A stretch of DNA of 6,449 nt, taken from assembly GCA_030042915.1 (NCBI GenBank), contig JASHYS010000012.1, forward strand, positions 1-6,449. The letters are read 5' to 3'. The stretch's first letter is position 1. Every line of letters starts with the position of its first letter. This document shows, in pieces, positions 1 through 5,749 of the stretch. Origin of the DNA: Acidobacteriaceae bacterium (GTDB lineage: Bacteria > Acidobacteriota > Terriglobia > Terriglobales > Acidobacteriaceae). The notes beneath the pieces are model-generated. The model searched no databases, had not been told where the DNA came from, and saw only the letters and a list, made by a program, of their open reading frames with translations. Made by a program: the position numbers and the translations under genes.

Positions 1-891
1 TCGCACCCGGCCGTCGGCTTCCATTTCATCGATGCTTCGGCGGTGATTGGCACGATTGAGACCTTCAGCATCACAGAGAGCTTTGCGAGCCGCGCAGAGG
101 CCGGTTACACGCGCAGCGTTCATCAGTACGGAGACCAGCCCACCACTACGGCCACGCCTCTCGGTCTCAGCAACCTGTGGAATTACGATGGAATGAACGT
201 TTTCCACGGCAAGGTTGTTGCTTTCAAGGACGGACAGTTTGGCCCGTGGATGCCGGGCATCGCGATCGGCGGGGTGGTCCGCACCAATGACCACTTTGTT
301 TCGGGCGCAGCCAACAAGATGCTTACGGGAACCGACAAATCGTACACCAATGGCGATTTGTACGTTGCCGTCACCAAGACGTGGGCGAAGCCGCCTCTGC
401 CATTCCTGTTGAACCTCGGCTGGAAGGCCACCAACGCCACCATCTTCGGCATCGGCGGCCAGAGCACGCGCTTCGGCGGACGCTTCTTCGGCGGCCTCGG
501 CATTCCGCTGCCTGTGGGCCATGGCATTGTGGTAGTCCCTTCAGCAGGATTCACGCAGGAACCCAGGACTTCAGTGAATCTGAACACCCTGCTGAATGCG
601 GCGCTTTACCAGTGCGAAGCTGAGCTTGCCTGCAATCCTGCGTCGTACCCGCTGGCGACCGCGCACATTCCTACGACGCTGGACTATGCCGTGCGCGTGA
701 CGCAGAAGGACAAGCCGCATTTCGCGTTCGACATCGGCGTCGGGCAGGTGGCGGGAAATATCGGATCGATTTATGTGGCAAATCCCTACTTCAGTCCCAC
801 CAATCCCGCATTGGGCCCTCCAGTTGTCACAACGCCCGTGAACCTGCAGGCGCGATCCGTTTTCGGCGTGGGCCTCAGCTACCGTTACTAA
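1..891 (+). CDS. Putative outer-membrane beta-barrel protein of unknown function (5' end missing)
   Basis: The frame is open from base 1, so the gene starts upstream of the window; 296 residues are visible before TAA at 889-891. A GTG at 43 is only an internal candidate, because readable coding sequence (ending HFIDASA) precedes it in frame. The protein is rich in glycine, aromatic residues and short alternating polar/apolar stretches such as FGPWMPGIAIGGVV and YVAVTKTW. It ends FGVGLSYRY; a C-terminal aromatic after an alternating strand is the usual outer-membrane barrel terminus. Two cysteines (visible residues 205 and 211), six apart in a loop-like segment, could form a disulfide. The general plan (a GPWMPGIAIG-like strand, then a TKTW strand, then LNLGWKATNA) is reminiscent of the DUF3034 family, but this is recollection and not a verified match. 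No substrate or role can be read. It is separated from the next gene by 176 bases and is probably a different transcription unit. Confidence 0.7.
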   Translation, partial: SHPAVGFHFIDASAVIGTIETFSITESFASRAEAGYTRSVHQYGDQPTTTATPLGLSNLWNYDGMNVFHGKVVAFKDGQFGPWMPGIAIGGVVRTNDHFVSGAANKMLTGTDKSYTNGDLYVAVTKTWAKPPLPFLLNLGWKATNATIFGIGGQSTRFGGRFFGGLGIPLPVGHGIVVVPSAGFTQEPRTSVNLNTLLNAALYQCEAELACNPASYPLATAHIPTTLDYAVRVTQKDKPHFAFDIGVGQVAGNIGSIYVANPYFSPTNPALGPPVVTTPVNLQARSVFGVGLSYRY

Positions 892-1067
892 GTCGTCTTT
901 TGGCGAGCTCGGCGAAATCGACGCCCGGCGACGCGCGCCCCTATTTTGCCGGCACAACCTGGTAAGGCGGCCCCGCGCGCTCTGAAACCCCGCTCAACAT
1001 CCACCCATCGCCGGTGATAGCATCGGGCTGAAGCGTCCTGCGTCACCGAAGGAACCAGCGAGTCACC
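892..1067 (+). other. Intergenic gap before the MgtC-dapF-ldcA-mpl-plsC operon
   Basis: No convincing coding frame is seen; a long minus-strand frame across it is a shadow of the MgtC gene. Near the left side a 4-bp stem (GGCG 927-930 with CGCC 936-939) is followed by CCTATTTT, which is at best a weak terminator for the upstream gene. TGCCGGCA at 947-954 is a perfect 8-base palindrome. No strong sigma-70 promoter is visible: TTGCCG (946-951) has no good -10 at normal spacing, and TGATAG (1015-1020) lacks a good -35. The operon promoter probably lies here, but I cannot place it. Confidence 0.5.
1012..1048 (+). promoter_or_regulatory. Imperfect hairpin in the putative leader of the MgtC gene
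   Basis: CGGTGAT (1012-1018) pairs with GTCACCG (1042-1048), with T1018-G1042 as a wobble. After a bulged A1019, GCA (1020-1022) pairs with TGC (1039-1041). That makes ten pairs around a 16-base loop (1023-1038). The structure ends where the purine-rich stretch GAAGGAA (1048-1054), a possible ribosome-binding region, begins. The 3' arm motif TCACCG recurs at 1063-1068, reaching the first base of the GTG start, so the 5' arm could pair with either copy. There is no poly-U tract, so it is not an obvious terminator. A regulatory role is inference, and so is whether it is transcribed, because the promoter is unknown. Confidence 0.35.
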
Positions 1068-1775
1068 GTGGCACTGATGATCCAACCCTTCTCCTTCAGC
1101 TCCATTGAGCAAATGGTGATGGCCAACAGCACGTTCGGGCGCCTGCTGCTCGCCTCTGTGCTCGGGGCCTGCGTGGGCCTCGAGCGCGAGCTCAATCACA
1201 AGGACGCGGGCGTCCGCACCAATCTCCTCATCTGCATGGGCTCGGCCTTGTTTACGCTTCTGTCTCCCGTACTCGCAGGAGACGCCGGAACCAACCGGGG
1301 CCAGGTAGCTTCGAACATTGTGCAGGGCATCGGATTTCTCGGCGCCGGCCTCATCCTGCGCAACCGTGATCGCGTCAGCGGGCTCACCAGCGCAGCCGCC
1401 GTCTGGGTGGTCGCATCCATCGGCATGGCCTGCGGCGCGGGGCTCTACGCGGCTGCCGTGGTCTCGGCGCTTATGGTCATCGCGGCCCTCGAGATCGTCG
1501 GCCTGCTCGAGCACCGCGCCAGCCTTAAAAAGTATCCCCTGGTCTACGAAGCGCGCGGCCGCGACCAGACGCTCATGCTGCGGTCGATCCTCGAGGCCGT
1601 GGATTGCGCGGGGGCGCGTCTCTGCAGCGTGGAGCGCGACGCCATCGGTGAATTGCAGCGCGTCACCTTCCCCATCAACACCACCCGAAAGCACCACGAC
1701 ACCCTGCGCGGAAAGCTGTTGGCCGAACCCGCCATCGACTCGCTCCTCACCTTCCACGATCCGGAGGAAGAGTGA
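1068..1775 (+). CDS. mgtC: MgtC/SapB (YhiD-like) family inner-membrane protein
   Basis: The 235 residues have the two-part MgtC plan. The membrane domain has about five hydrophobic segments (roughly 23-38, 51-71, 83-97, 106-121 and 124-146) and carries the family motifs: GLEREL (37-42) in the first segment, RTNLLICMGSALF (50-62), GIGFLGAGLIL (87-97) and GLTSAAAVWV (105-114). A soluble tail (about 156-235) with beta-alpha-beta character fits the ACT-like C-terminal domain of some members. The length matches the classical proteins. In Salmonella and Mycobacterium MgtC is linked to low-Mg growth, virulence and inhibition of the F-type ATPase; the role of environmental homologues is not settled, so the symbol denotes family only. 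The GTG at 1068 was chosen because GCGAG/GAAGGAA lie upstream; ATG at 1077 is the main alternative. Its end overlaps dapF by 4 bases, and it appears to lead the operon. Confidence 0.9.
   Translation: MALMIQPFSFSSIEQMVMANSTFGRLLLASVLGACVGLERELNHKDAGVRTNLLICMGSALFTLLSPVLAGDAGTNRGQVASNIVQGIGFLGAGLILRNRDRVSGLTSAAAVWVVASIGMACGAGLYAAAVVSALMVIAALEIVGLLEHRASLKKYPLVYEARGRDQTLMLRSILEAVDCAGARLCSVERDAIGELQRVTFPINTTRKHHDTLRGKLLAEPAIDSLLTFHDPEEE
1763..1767 (+). promoter_or_regulatory. Shine-Dalgarno for dapF inside the MgtC gene
   Basis: GGAGG lies 4 bases before the GTG at 1772, within the codons for the acidic C-terminal tail of the MgtC protein. It decides the dapF start, since translation from GTG 1772 gives the family's N-terminal IKAHACGNDF motif immediately. 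The GTGA overlap (1772-1775) allows terminating ribosomes to restart. Confidence 0.75.
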
Positions 1776-2590
1776 TCCCTTTCATCAAGGCTCACGCCTG
1801 CGGCAACGATTTCCTCATCGTTACCGAAGAAGCGGCAGCCGATCATGATCGTGCCGATCTTGCCCGCCGCCTCTGCCAGCGCAATACCGGCATCGGCGCC
1901 GACGGAGTCGAATTCTTCTCCTGGACAGGTCCCCACTCCAGCCGTGTCCGCCTGCACAACGCCGACGGTTCGGTCGCTGAAATCAGCGGCAATGGCACGC
2001 GCTGCGTGGCCGCGTGGATGGCGCATTCGCTGGGCTCGAAAGCGGGTGAAAAGCTGAGAGTTTCCACCGATGCCGGTCTGCGGCTCTGCCGTATCGACAA
2101 GGTGCTTTCTAGCGAGGAACTTGCTGTCGAAGTCACCACCGGCATGGGAGTGCCCAACTTCGTGCCTCACACCCTCAAGCTCGTCGATGGCTCCGAGGTT
2201 GTCGGTGTCGAGGTCACCGCGGGCAATCCTCATTTCGTCGTCCTGGTTGAAGATACGTCATTCGCGGTCGCTTCCAAACCATGGCAGACCTTGGGGGCCG
2301 AGATCTGTGCGCATCGCGATTTTCCCCAGCAAACCAACGTGGAGTTTGTGCGCATCATTAACGAGCACGAGATTCAAATCCGGGTTGTGGAGCGCGGTGT
2401 GGGGCCGACTGCCTCATCCGGCACCGGCACTGCCGCAGCCGCAACCGCGGCTCTTGCACTCCGCCGCTGCGTCTCGCCTCTGCGCGTTGTGGCGCCCGGC
2501 GGCGCACAAACCGTGGCCTGGAACGGTCCTGGAAACGAGCTCTACCTCACCGGGTCCGCTGCGCTCATCGCCCGCGGCGAGGCATGGTGA
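1772..2590 (+). CDS. dapF: Diaminopimelate epimerase family protein (DapF), with Ser at the second catalytic position
   Basis: DapF interconverts LL- and meso-diaminopimelate in the cytosol, giving the cross-linking residue of peptidoglycan and the lysine precursor. The 272 residues match the usual length and the two-lobed family layout: KAHACGNDF (6-14), NTGIGADG (38-45), SGNGTRC (72-78) with the first catalytic cysteine at 78, GNPHFVV (151-157) and VVERGVG (205-211). The second active-site motif, normally A-C-G-[ST]-G, reads ASSGTG (214-219), so Ser216 (codon TCC, 2417-2419) replaces the cysteine that completes the two-base mechanism. The reading frame is intact and all other motifs are kept, so this is not a decayed gene. 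In H. influenzae DapF both cysteines (73 and 217) are used. Whether this protein is a true epimerase, a weak one, or has a related activity is open. It starts at GTG 1772, overlapping the MgtC gene by 4 bases, and overlaps ldcA at its end. Confidence 0.88.
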   Translation: MIPFIKAHACGNDFLIVTEEAAADHDRADLARRLCQRNTGIGADGVEFFSWTGPHSSRVRLHNADGSVAEISGNGTRCVAAWMAHSLGSKAGEKLRVSTDAGLRLCRIDKVLSSEELAVEVTTGMGVPNFVPHTLKLVDGSEVVGVEVTAGNPHFVVLVEDTSFAVASKPWQTLGAEICAHRDFPQQTNVEFVRIINEHEIQIRVVERGVGPTASSGTGTAAAATAALALRRCVSPLRVVAPGGAQTVAWNGPGNELYLTGSAALIARGEAW

Positions 2591-3537
2591 GCCCCATGCG
2601 CTTGCTCAAGCTGAAGCCCATTGCACCCGGTTCCGGTATTGGCATCGTTGGCCCGGCCTCACCTGCAAAACCTGACCGCATCGAAAGTGGCCTCGCGGCA
2701 CTGCGCTCACTCGGTTTCACCACCAAGCTCGCCCCCAACACTCTGTTGCGCGAGCCGCTTTACTTTGCCGGAACTGTTGCGCAGCGCCTCGCCGATTTCC
2801 ACGGCGCCTTTGCCGATTCTGAAACCAGCGCCGTCATGGCCCTGCGCGGCGGCTATGGGTCAAATTATCTTCTCGACGCTCTTGATCCCGGCCACATTGC
2901 CAGGCATCCCAAGCCCTTCCTCGCTTACAGCGATCTAACCGGCACGCAGCTTCGTTTGCTCGACCAGATCGGCCTTCCTGCATTCCACGGTCCCATGCTG
3001 GCCGCCGATTTCTACCTCGAAGATGGCATTCACCTGCCTAGCTTCCGGGCTGCGCTTGCCGGCGAGCCTTACAGCGTCGGTCCCGCCGAAGGTCTGCGTA
3101 TCCTCAAGTCCACAGGCGAAGCGAACACCGTGCGCGGAACGCTCTACGGCGGCTGCCTCGACATCATCGTCTCGCTGCTCGGCACACCCTGGGAGCCGCG
3201 CACCGAGGGCAAACTCCTCTTCCTCGAAGAAGTCAACACCAAGCCTTACCAGATCGATCGCATGCTGTGGCAGATGCGCGCCGCCGGAAAATTCCAGGGC
3301 GTCTCGGCCATCATTTTTGGCGAAATGCTCGGGTGCGTCTCACCCGGCGCGCCGCCTGAGCTGCTCGATCAAGCTGTCCTCAACGCCCTCGACGGCATCG
3401 ACATTCCCATCGCCATCGGCCTGCGCAGCGGCCACGTCTCGCGCCAGAATGTCACCCTCACCCTTGGAGTCGAAGCCAAGCTCAGCCTCGAACCCCAGCC
3501 GCAGCTCAACCTCCTCGAGCCAGCGGTGATCCCATGA
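2584..3537 (+). CDS. ldcA: LD-carboxypeptidase, peptidase family S66 (LdcA/MccF-like)
   Basis: LdcA is a serine peptidase that removes the terminal D-Ala from L-Ala-D-Glu-mDAP-D-Ala tetrapeptides during murein recycling. The 317 residues fit the family. Visible features in order are GIVGPASP (20-27), RGGYGS (88-93), the nucleophile motif AYSD with Ser116, GTLYGGCLDII (185-195), LFLEEV with Glu215 followed by PYQIDRML (221-228), and SGHV with His284. These correspond to the Ser-Glu-His triad known from P. aeruginosa LdcA. There is no signal peptide, consistent with a cytosolic enzyme. The start is uncertain: ATG 2584 overlaps dapF by 7 bases, GTG 2587 would give the same GTGA junction as MgtC-dapF with GAGG (2579-2582) four bases upstream, and ATG 2596 is also possible. 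The family also contains microcin C7 self-immunity proteins (MccF), but the adjacent mpl gene favours murein recycling. Confidence 0.92.
   Translation: MVSPMRLLKLKPIAPGSGIGIVGPASPAKPDRIESGLAALRSLGFTTKLAPNTLLREPLYFAGTVAQRLADFHGAFADSETSAVMALRGGYGSNYLLDALDPGHIARHPKPFLAYSDLTGTQLRLLDQIGLPAFHGPMLAADFYLEDGIHLPSFRAALAGEPYSVGPAEGLRILKSTGEANTVRGTLYGGCLDIIVSLLGTPWEPRTEGKLLFLEEVNTKPYQIDRMLWQMRAAGKFQGVSAIIFGEMLGCVSPGAPPELLDQAVLNALDGIDIPIAIGLRSGHVSRQNVTLTLGVEAKLSLEPQPQLNLLEPAVIP
3525..3532 (+). promoter_or_regulatory. Possible atypical Shine-Dalgarno for mpl
   Basis: GGTGATCC, just before the mpl ATG at 3534, is complementary to the 5' part of the usual anti-Shine-Dalgarno tail of 16S rRNA (GGATCACC). There is no GGAGG core, but in the register of the full AAGGAGGTGATCC complement the missing core would sit about 7 bases from ATG. 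An eight-base match could also be chance, and coupling through the ATGA overlap may suffice. Confidence 0.35.
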
Positions 3538-4997
3538 CCCCGCCGCCGCGTCACATCCATCTCATCGGCATCTGCGGTACGGCCATGGCGTCTCTTGCCG
3601 GGCTGCTGCAGTTGCAAGGCCACCGCATCACCGGCTCCGACAAGGCCGCCTATCCACCCATGAGCGATCTCCTCCGCTCCCTTGGCATTCCCGTCCTCGA
3701 GCCCTACGCTGAATCGAACCTCGACACTGCACCCGATCTCGTTGTTATCGGCAACGCTCTCTCGCGCGGCAATCCTGAAATCGAGCGCGTCCTCGACCAG
3801 CGCATTCCTTTTACCTCCATGGCCGCACTCCTGCGCGAAGAATTCCTCACCGGCCGCACCTCTCTCGTTGTCGCCGGAACCCACGGCAAAACCACAACCA
3901 CCAGCATGCTCGCCTGGATCTACCAGACCGCCGCGCGCCAGGATTCCGCGCTCGAACCCTCCTTTCTCATCGGCGGCGTGGCCGAGAATTTCGGAACCAG
4001 CTTCCAGCTTCGCTCTACGCGCAACTTCATCGTCGAAGGCGACGAATACGACACGGTCTTCTACGATAAAGGCCCCAAATTCCTGCACTACTTCCCCGAT
4101 GCGCTCATCCTCACGCACGTCGAATTCGACCATGCCGACATCTACGCTGATCTCGACCAGGTCAAACGCGCTTTCAAACTTCTCGTCAATCTCGTGCCTC
4201 GCCGCGGCCTCATCGTCGCCTACGACGGCAGCGAAAACGTGACCGATTGTGTCAGCCACGCCTTCTGCCGCGTTGAGCGCTATGGCTTCGGTGAAAAATC
4301 TGACTGGCGCCTCCGCAATCTCCGCTACGTCAGCGGCCGCACGCAATGGGAGGTCCATCGTAACGGCGCCCCTTGGGCCGAGCTAACCATGAATCTGGCC
4401 GGCGAGCACAACGCCCTCAACGCTACAGCCGCCGCCGCCCTCGCCGCCGGCCAGGGAGTCGGCAAAGATGCCATCATCGACGCTCTCGCCGCCTTCCAGA
4501 GCGTCAAGCGCCGCCTCGAAGTGCGCGACCGGATCAACGGAATCACTCTCATTGAAGACTTCGCCCACCACCCCACTGCCATCCGCGAAACTCTGCGCGC
4601 GCTCCGCTCCGTTTATCCCCAGGTGCGTCTTTGGGCAGTCCTGGAACCCCGCTCCAACACCCTCCGCCGCAAAGTTCTCGAAGCCGACCTCGTCGCCAGC
4701 CTCCGCCTCGCCGACCGCGTGGTCCTTGCCGGCGTGTACCAGCAGGAACGCATTCCTGAGACTGAGCGCCTTCACCCTGAAGACGTGGTTCGCGCCCTCA
4801 ACGATCAGCACACTCCCGCCGAGCTGCACCCCAGCGCCGATGCCATTGTCGCCGCCATCACGCCCCAACTCACGTCCGGTGACGTGGTCGCTCTGCTCTC
4901 CAACGGCGGCTTCGACGGAATCTACGAAAAGCTCCCGGCACGCCTGCGCGAGCGTTTCGCCGCATCGGCCCCATCGCCAAACCGGAGCTCGGCATGA
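3534..4997 (+). CDS. mpl: UDP-N-acetylmuramate:L-alanyl-gamma-D-glutamyl-meso-diaminopimelate ligase (Mpl)
   Basis: Mpl is an ATP-dependent cytosolic ligase that joins recovered murein tripeptide to UDP-MurNAc. The 487 residues show the Mur ligase architecture. The N-terminal Rossmann-like UDP-binding domain has HLIGICGTAMASLAG (9-23). The central ATPase domain has the P-loop GTHGKTTTT (115-123). The C-terminal domain lies at about 325-465. Features that mark Mpl rather than MurC are the EGDEYDTVFYDKGPKF segment (168-183), LTHVEFDHADIY (193-204), EDFAHHPTAI (341-350) and LEPRSNTLRR (370-379). The length is also close to E. coli Mpl. ATG 3534 overlaps the ldcA stop as ATGA. Directly following ldcA, it would use the LdcA product. 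The final 15 or so residues (AASAPSPNRSSA) look like a disordered tail. Confidence 0.96.
   Translation: MTPPPRHIHLIGICGTAMASLAGLLQLQGHRITGSDKAAYPPMSDLLRSLGIPVLEPYAESNLDTAPDLVVIGNALSRGNPEIERVLDQRIPFTSMAALLREEFLTGRTSLVVAGTHGKTTTTSMLAWIYQTAARQDSALEPSFLIGGVAENFGTSFQLRSTRNFIVEGDEYDTVFYDKGPKFLHYFPDALILTHVEFDHADIYADLDQVKRAFKLLVNLVPRRGLIVAYDGSENVTDCVSHAFCRVERYGFGEKSDWRLRNLRYVSGRTQWEVHRNGAPWAELTMNLAGEHNALNATAAAALAAGQGVGKDAIIDALAAFQSVKRRLEVRDRINGITLIEDFAHHPTAIRETLRALRSVYPQVRLWAVLEPRSNTLRRKVLEADLVASLRLADRVVLAGVYQQERIPETERLHPEDVVRALNDQHTPAELHPSADAIVAAITPQLTSGDVVALLSNGGFDGIYEKLPARLRERFAASAPSPNRSSA
4984..4987 (+). promoter_or_regulatory. Shine-Dalgarno for plsC inside mpl
   Basis: GGAG lies 6 bases before ATG 4994, within the last codons of mpl. 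Together with the ATGA overlap (4994-4997) it supports that start and coupled translation. Confidence 0.6.
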
Positions 4998-5704
4998 TCC
5001 GCGCGCTCCTTTTGTTGGGCACGCTCATCGTTCTCGGCTTTCCCGCGGCTCTCATCTTCATCCCTTGGGCCATGATCACCGGCAACGCCACGCCTCTCTA
5101 CAACGTCGCTCAGTCCGTCTCCCGCGCTGCCTTTCGCATCGCCGGCATTCGTGTCGTGGTCTCCGGCCGCGAGGGCGTTCCCGCGCACACTGCCTGCATC
5201 TTCATGGCCAATCACATCTCCAACCTCGACCCTCAGGCGCTCATTCCCTGCATTCCCGGCCGCACTTCCGCTTTCCTCAAGCGCTCTCTGATGAAGATTC
5301 CCATCCTTGGCTACGGCTTCAAGCTTGGCGAGTTCATTCCCGTCGTCCGCGACGGCCGCCCCGAGAGCGCGCAAGAGAGCGTCGCCATTGCGCAGCGCGT
5401 GCTTGCCAAGGGCTTGAATATCACCGTGTTTGTCGAAGGCACACGCTCGCGCGACGGCCGCATGCTGCCTTTCAAGAAAGGTCCGTTCTATCTCGCCAAG
5501 GAAACCGCCGCGCCCTGTATTCCCGTTTCGATTTATGGAACTGAGGCCATCATGCCCAAGGGCAGCCTGCGCATCCGCCCCGGCACGGCGCACATCATCT
5601 TTCACGAACCAATTTTGCCCAACGATTTCGTCACCCGCGACGAACTTTCCGAGGCCGTTCGCACCGCCATCGCCTCCGGCCTCCCCGAATGGATGCGCGA
5701 TTAG
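4994..5704 (+). CDS. plsC: 1-acyl-sn-glycerol-3-phosphate acyltransferase (PlsC family)
   Basis: PlsC transfers an acyl chain to the sn-2 position of lysophosphatidate to give phosphatidate, at the cytosolic face of the inner membrane. The 236 residues have the expected family length. An N-terminal hydrophobic segment (about 3-26, LLLLGTLIVLGFPAALIFI) is the membrane anchor. The catalytic motif NHISNLD gives H74-x4-D79. Block II is about FLKRSLMKIPILG (94-106), block III is FVEGTRSRDG (146-155) and block IV is IPVSIYG (176-182). All conserved blocks are present. It starts at ATG 4994, overlapping mpl by 4 bases, and closes the operon with TAG at 5702-5704. The pairing with cell-wall genes may reflect envelope synthesis being co-expressed. 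Related acyltransferases of this superfamily can modify ornithine lipids or other lysolipids, so the acceptor is inferred. Confidence 0.93.
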   Translation: MIRALLLLGTLIVLGFPAALIFIPWAMITGNATPLYNVAQSVSRAAFRIAGIRVVVSGREGVPAHTACIFMANHISNLDPQALIPCIPGRTSAFLKRSLMKIPILGYGFKLGEFIPVVRDGRPESAQESVAIAQRVLAKGLNITVFVEGTRSRDGRMLPFKKGPFYLAKETAAPCIPVSIYGTEAIMPKGSLRIRPGTAHIIFHEPILPNDFVTRDELSEAVRTAIASGLPEWMRD

Positions 5705-5749
5705 AGGCTTCGCCTCGCTCCCTCGCTCCCTGCGCTCTGTTCCCTCGTT
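5704..5749. other. Convergent intergenic spacer with small hairpin and 8-base repeats
   Basis: Between the plsC stop and the end of the opposing SPOR gene there are only 45 bases. A perfect 5-bp stem, GAGGC (5704-5708) and GCCTC (5712-5716) with loop TTC, begins at the last base of the plsC stop codon. CCTCGCTC occurs twice in tandem (5713-5720 and 5721-5728), followed by the variants CCTGCGCTC and CCCTCGTTC. No T-run follows the stem on either strand, so an intrinsic terminator is not clear. Confidence 0.4.

Noticed and set aside
927..947. Intrinsic terminator after the first gene
   Set aside because: The stem is only 4 bp and the T-run has 4 bases, separated by CCTA; too weak to call as a terminator.
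946..974. Sigma-70 promoter starting at TTGCCG
   Set aside because: No acceptable -10 hexamer lies at 16-18 bases spacing; the expected position reads GGCCCC.
888..1757. 289-codon minus-strand open frame opposite the MgtC gene
   Set aside because: The + strand frame carries clear MgtC motifs. The antisense product is low-complexity (Gly, Ala, Asp, Arg and His rich) with no recognisable domain, as expected of a shadow in GC-rich DNA.
1544..2233. 229-codon minus-strand frame opposite the MgtC-dapF junction
   Set aside because: It is antisense to conserved DapF motifs and has no domain of its own.
2584..3537. Microcin C7 immunity (MccF) function for the S66 peptidase
   Set aside because: There are no microcin biosynthesis or transport genes nearby, and the gene is coupled to mpl, so murein recycling is the simpler reading.
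3369..4358. 329-codon minus-strand open frame opposite ldcA/mpl
   Set aside because: It spans the junction of two well-supported genes and its product has no recognisable motif; it is a GC-rich antisense shadow.
3534..4997. Assignment of the Mur ligase as MurC
   Set aside because: The EGDEYDTVFYDKGPKF, EFDHADIY and EPRSNTLRR segments are characteristic of Mpl, and the neighbour is an LD-carboxypeptidase.
4468..5544. 358-codon + strand frame overlapping mpl and plsC in another phase
   Set aside because: It is Ser/Pro/Arg rich without domain signatures, while the overlapped frames carry complete Mpl and PlsC motifs.
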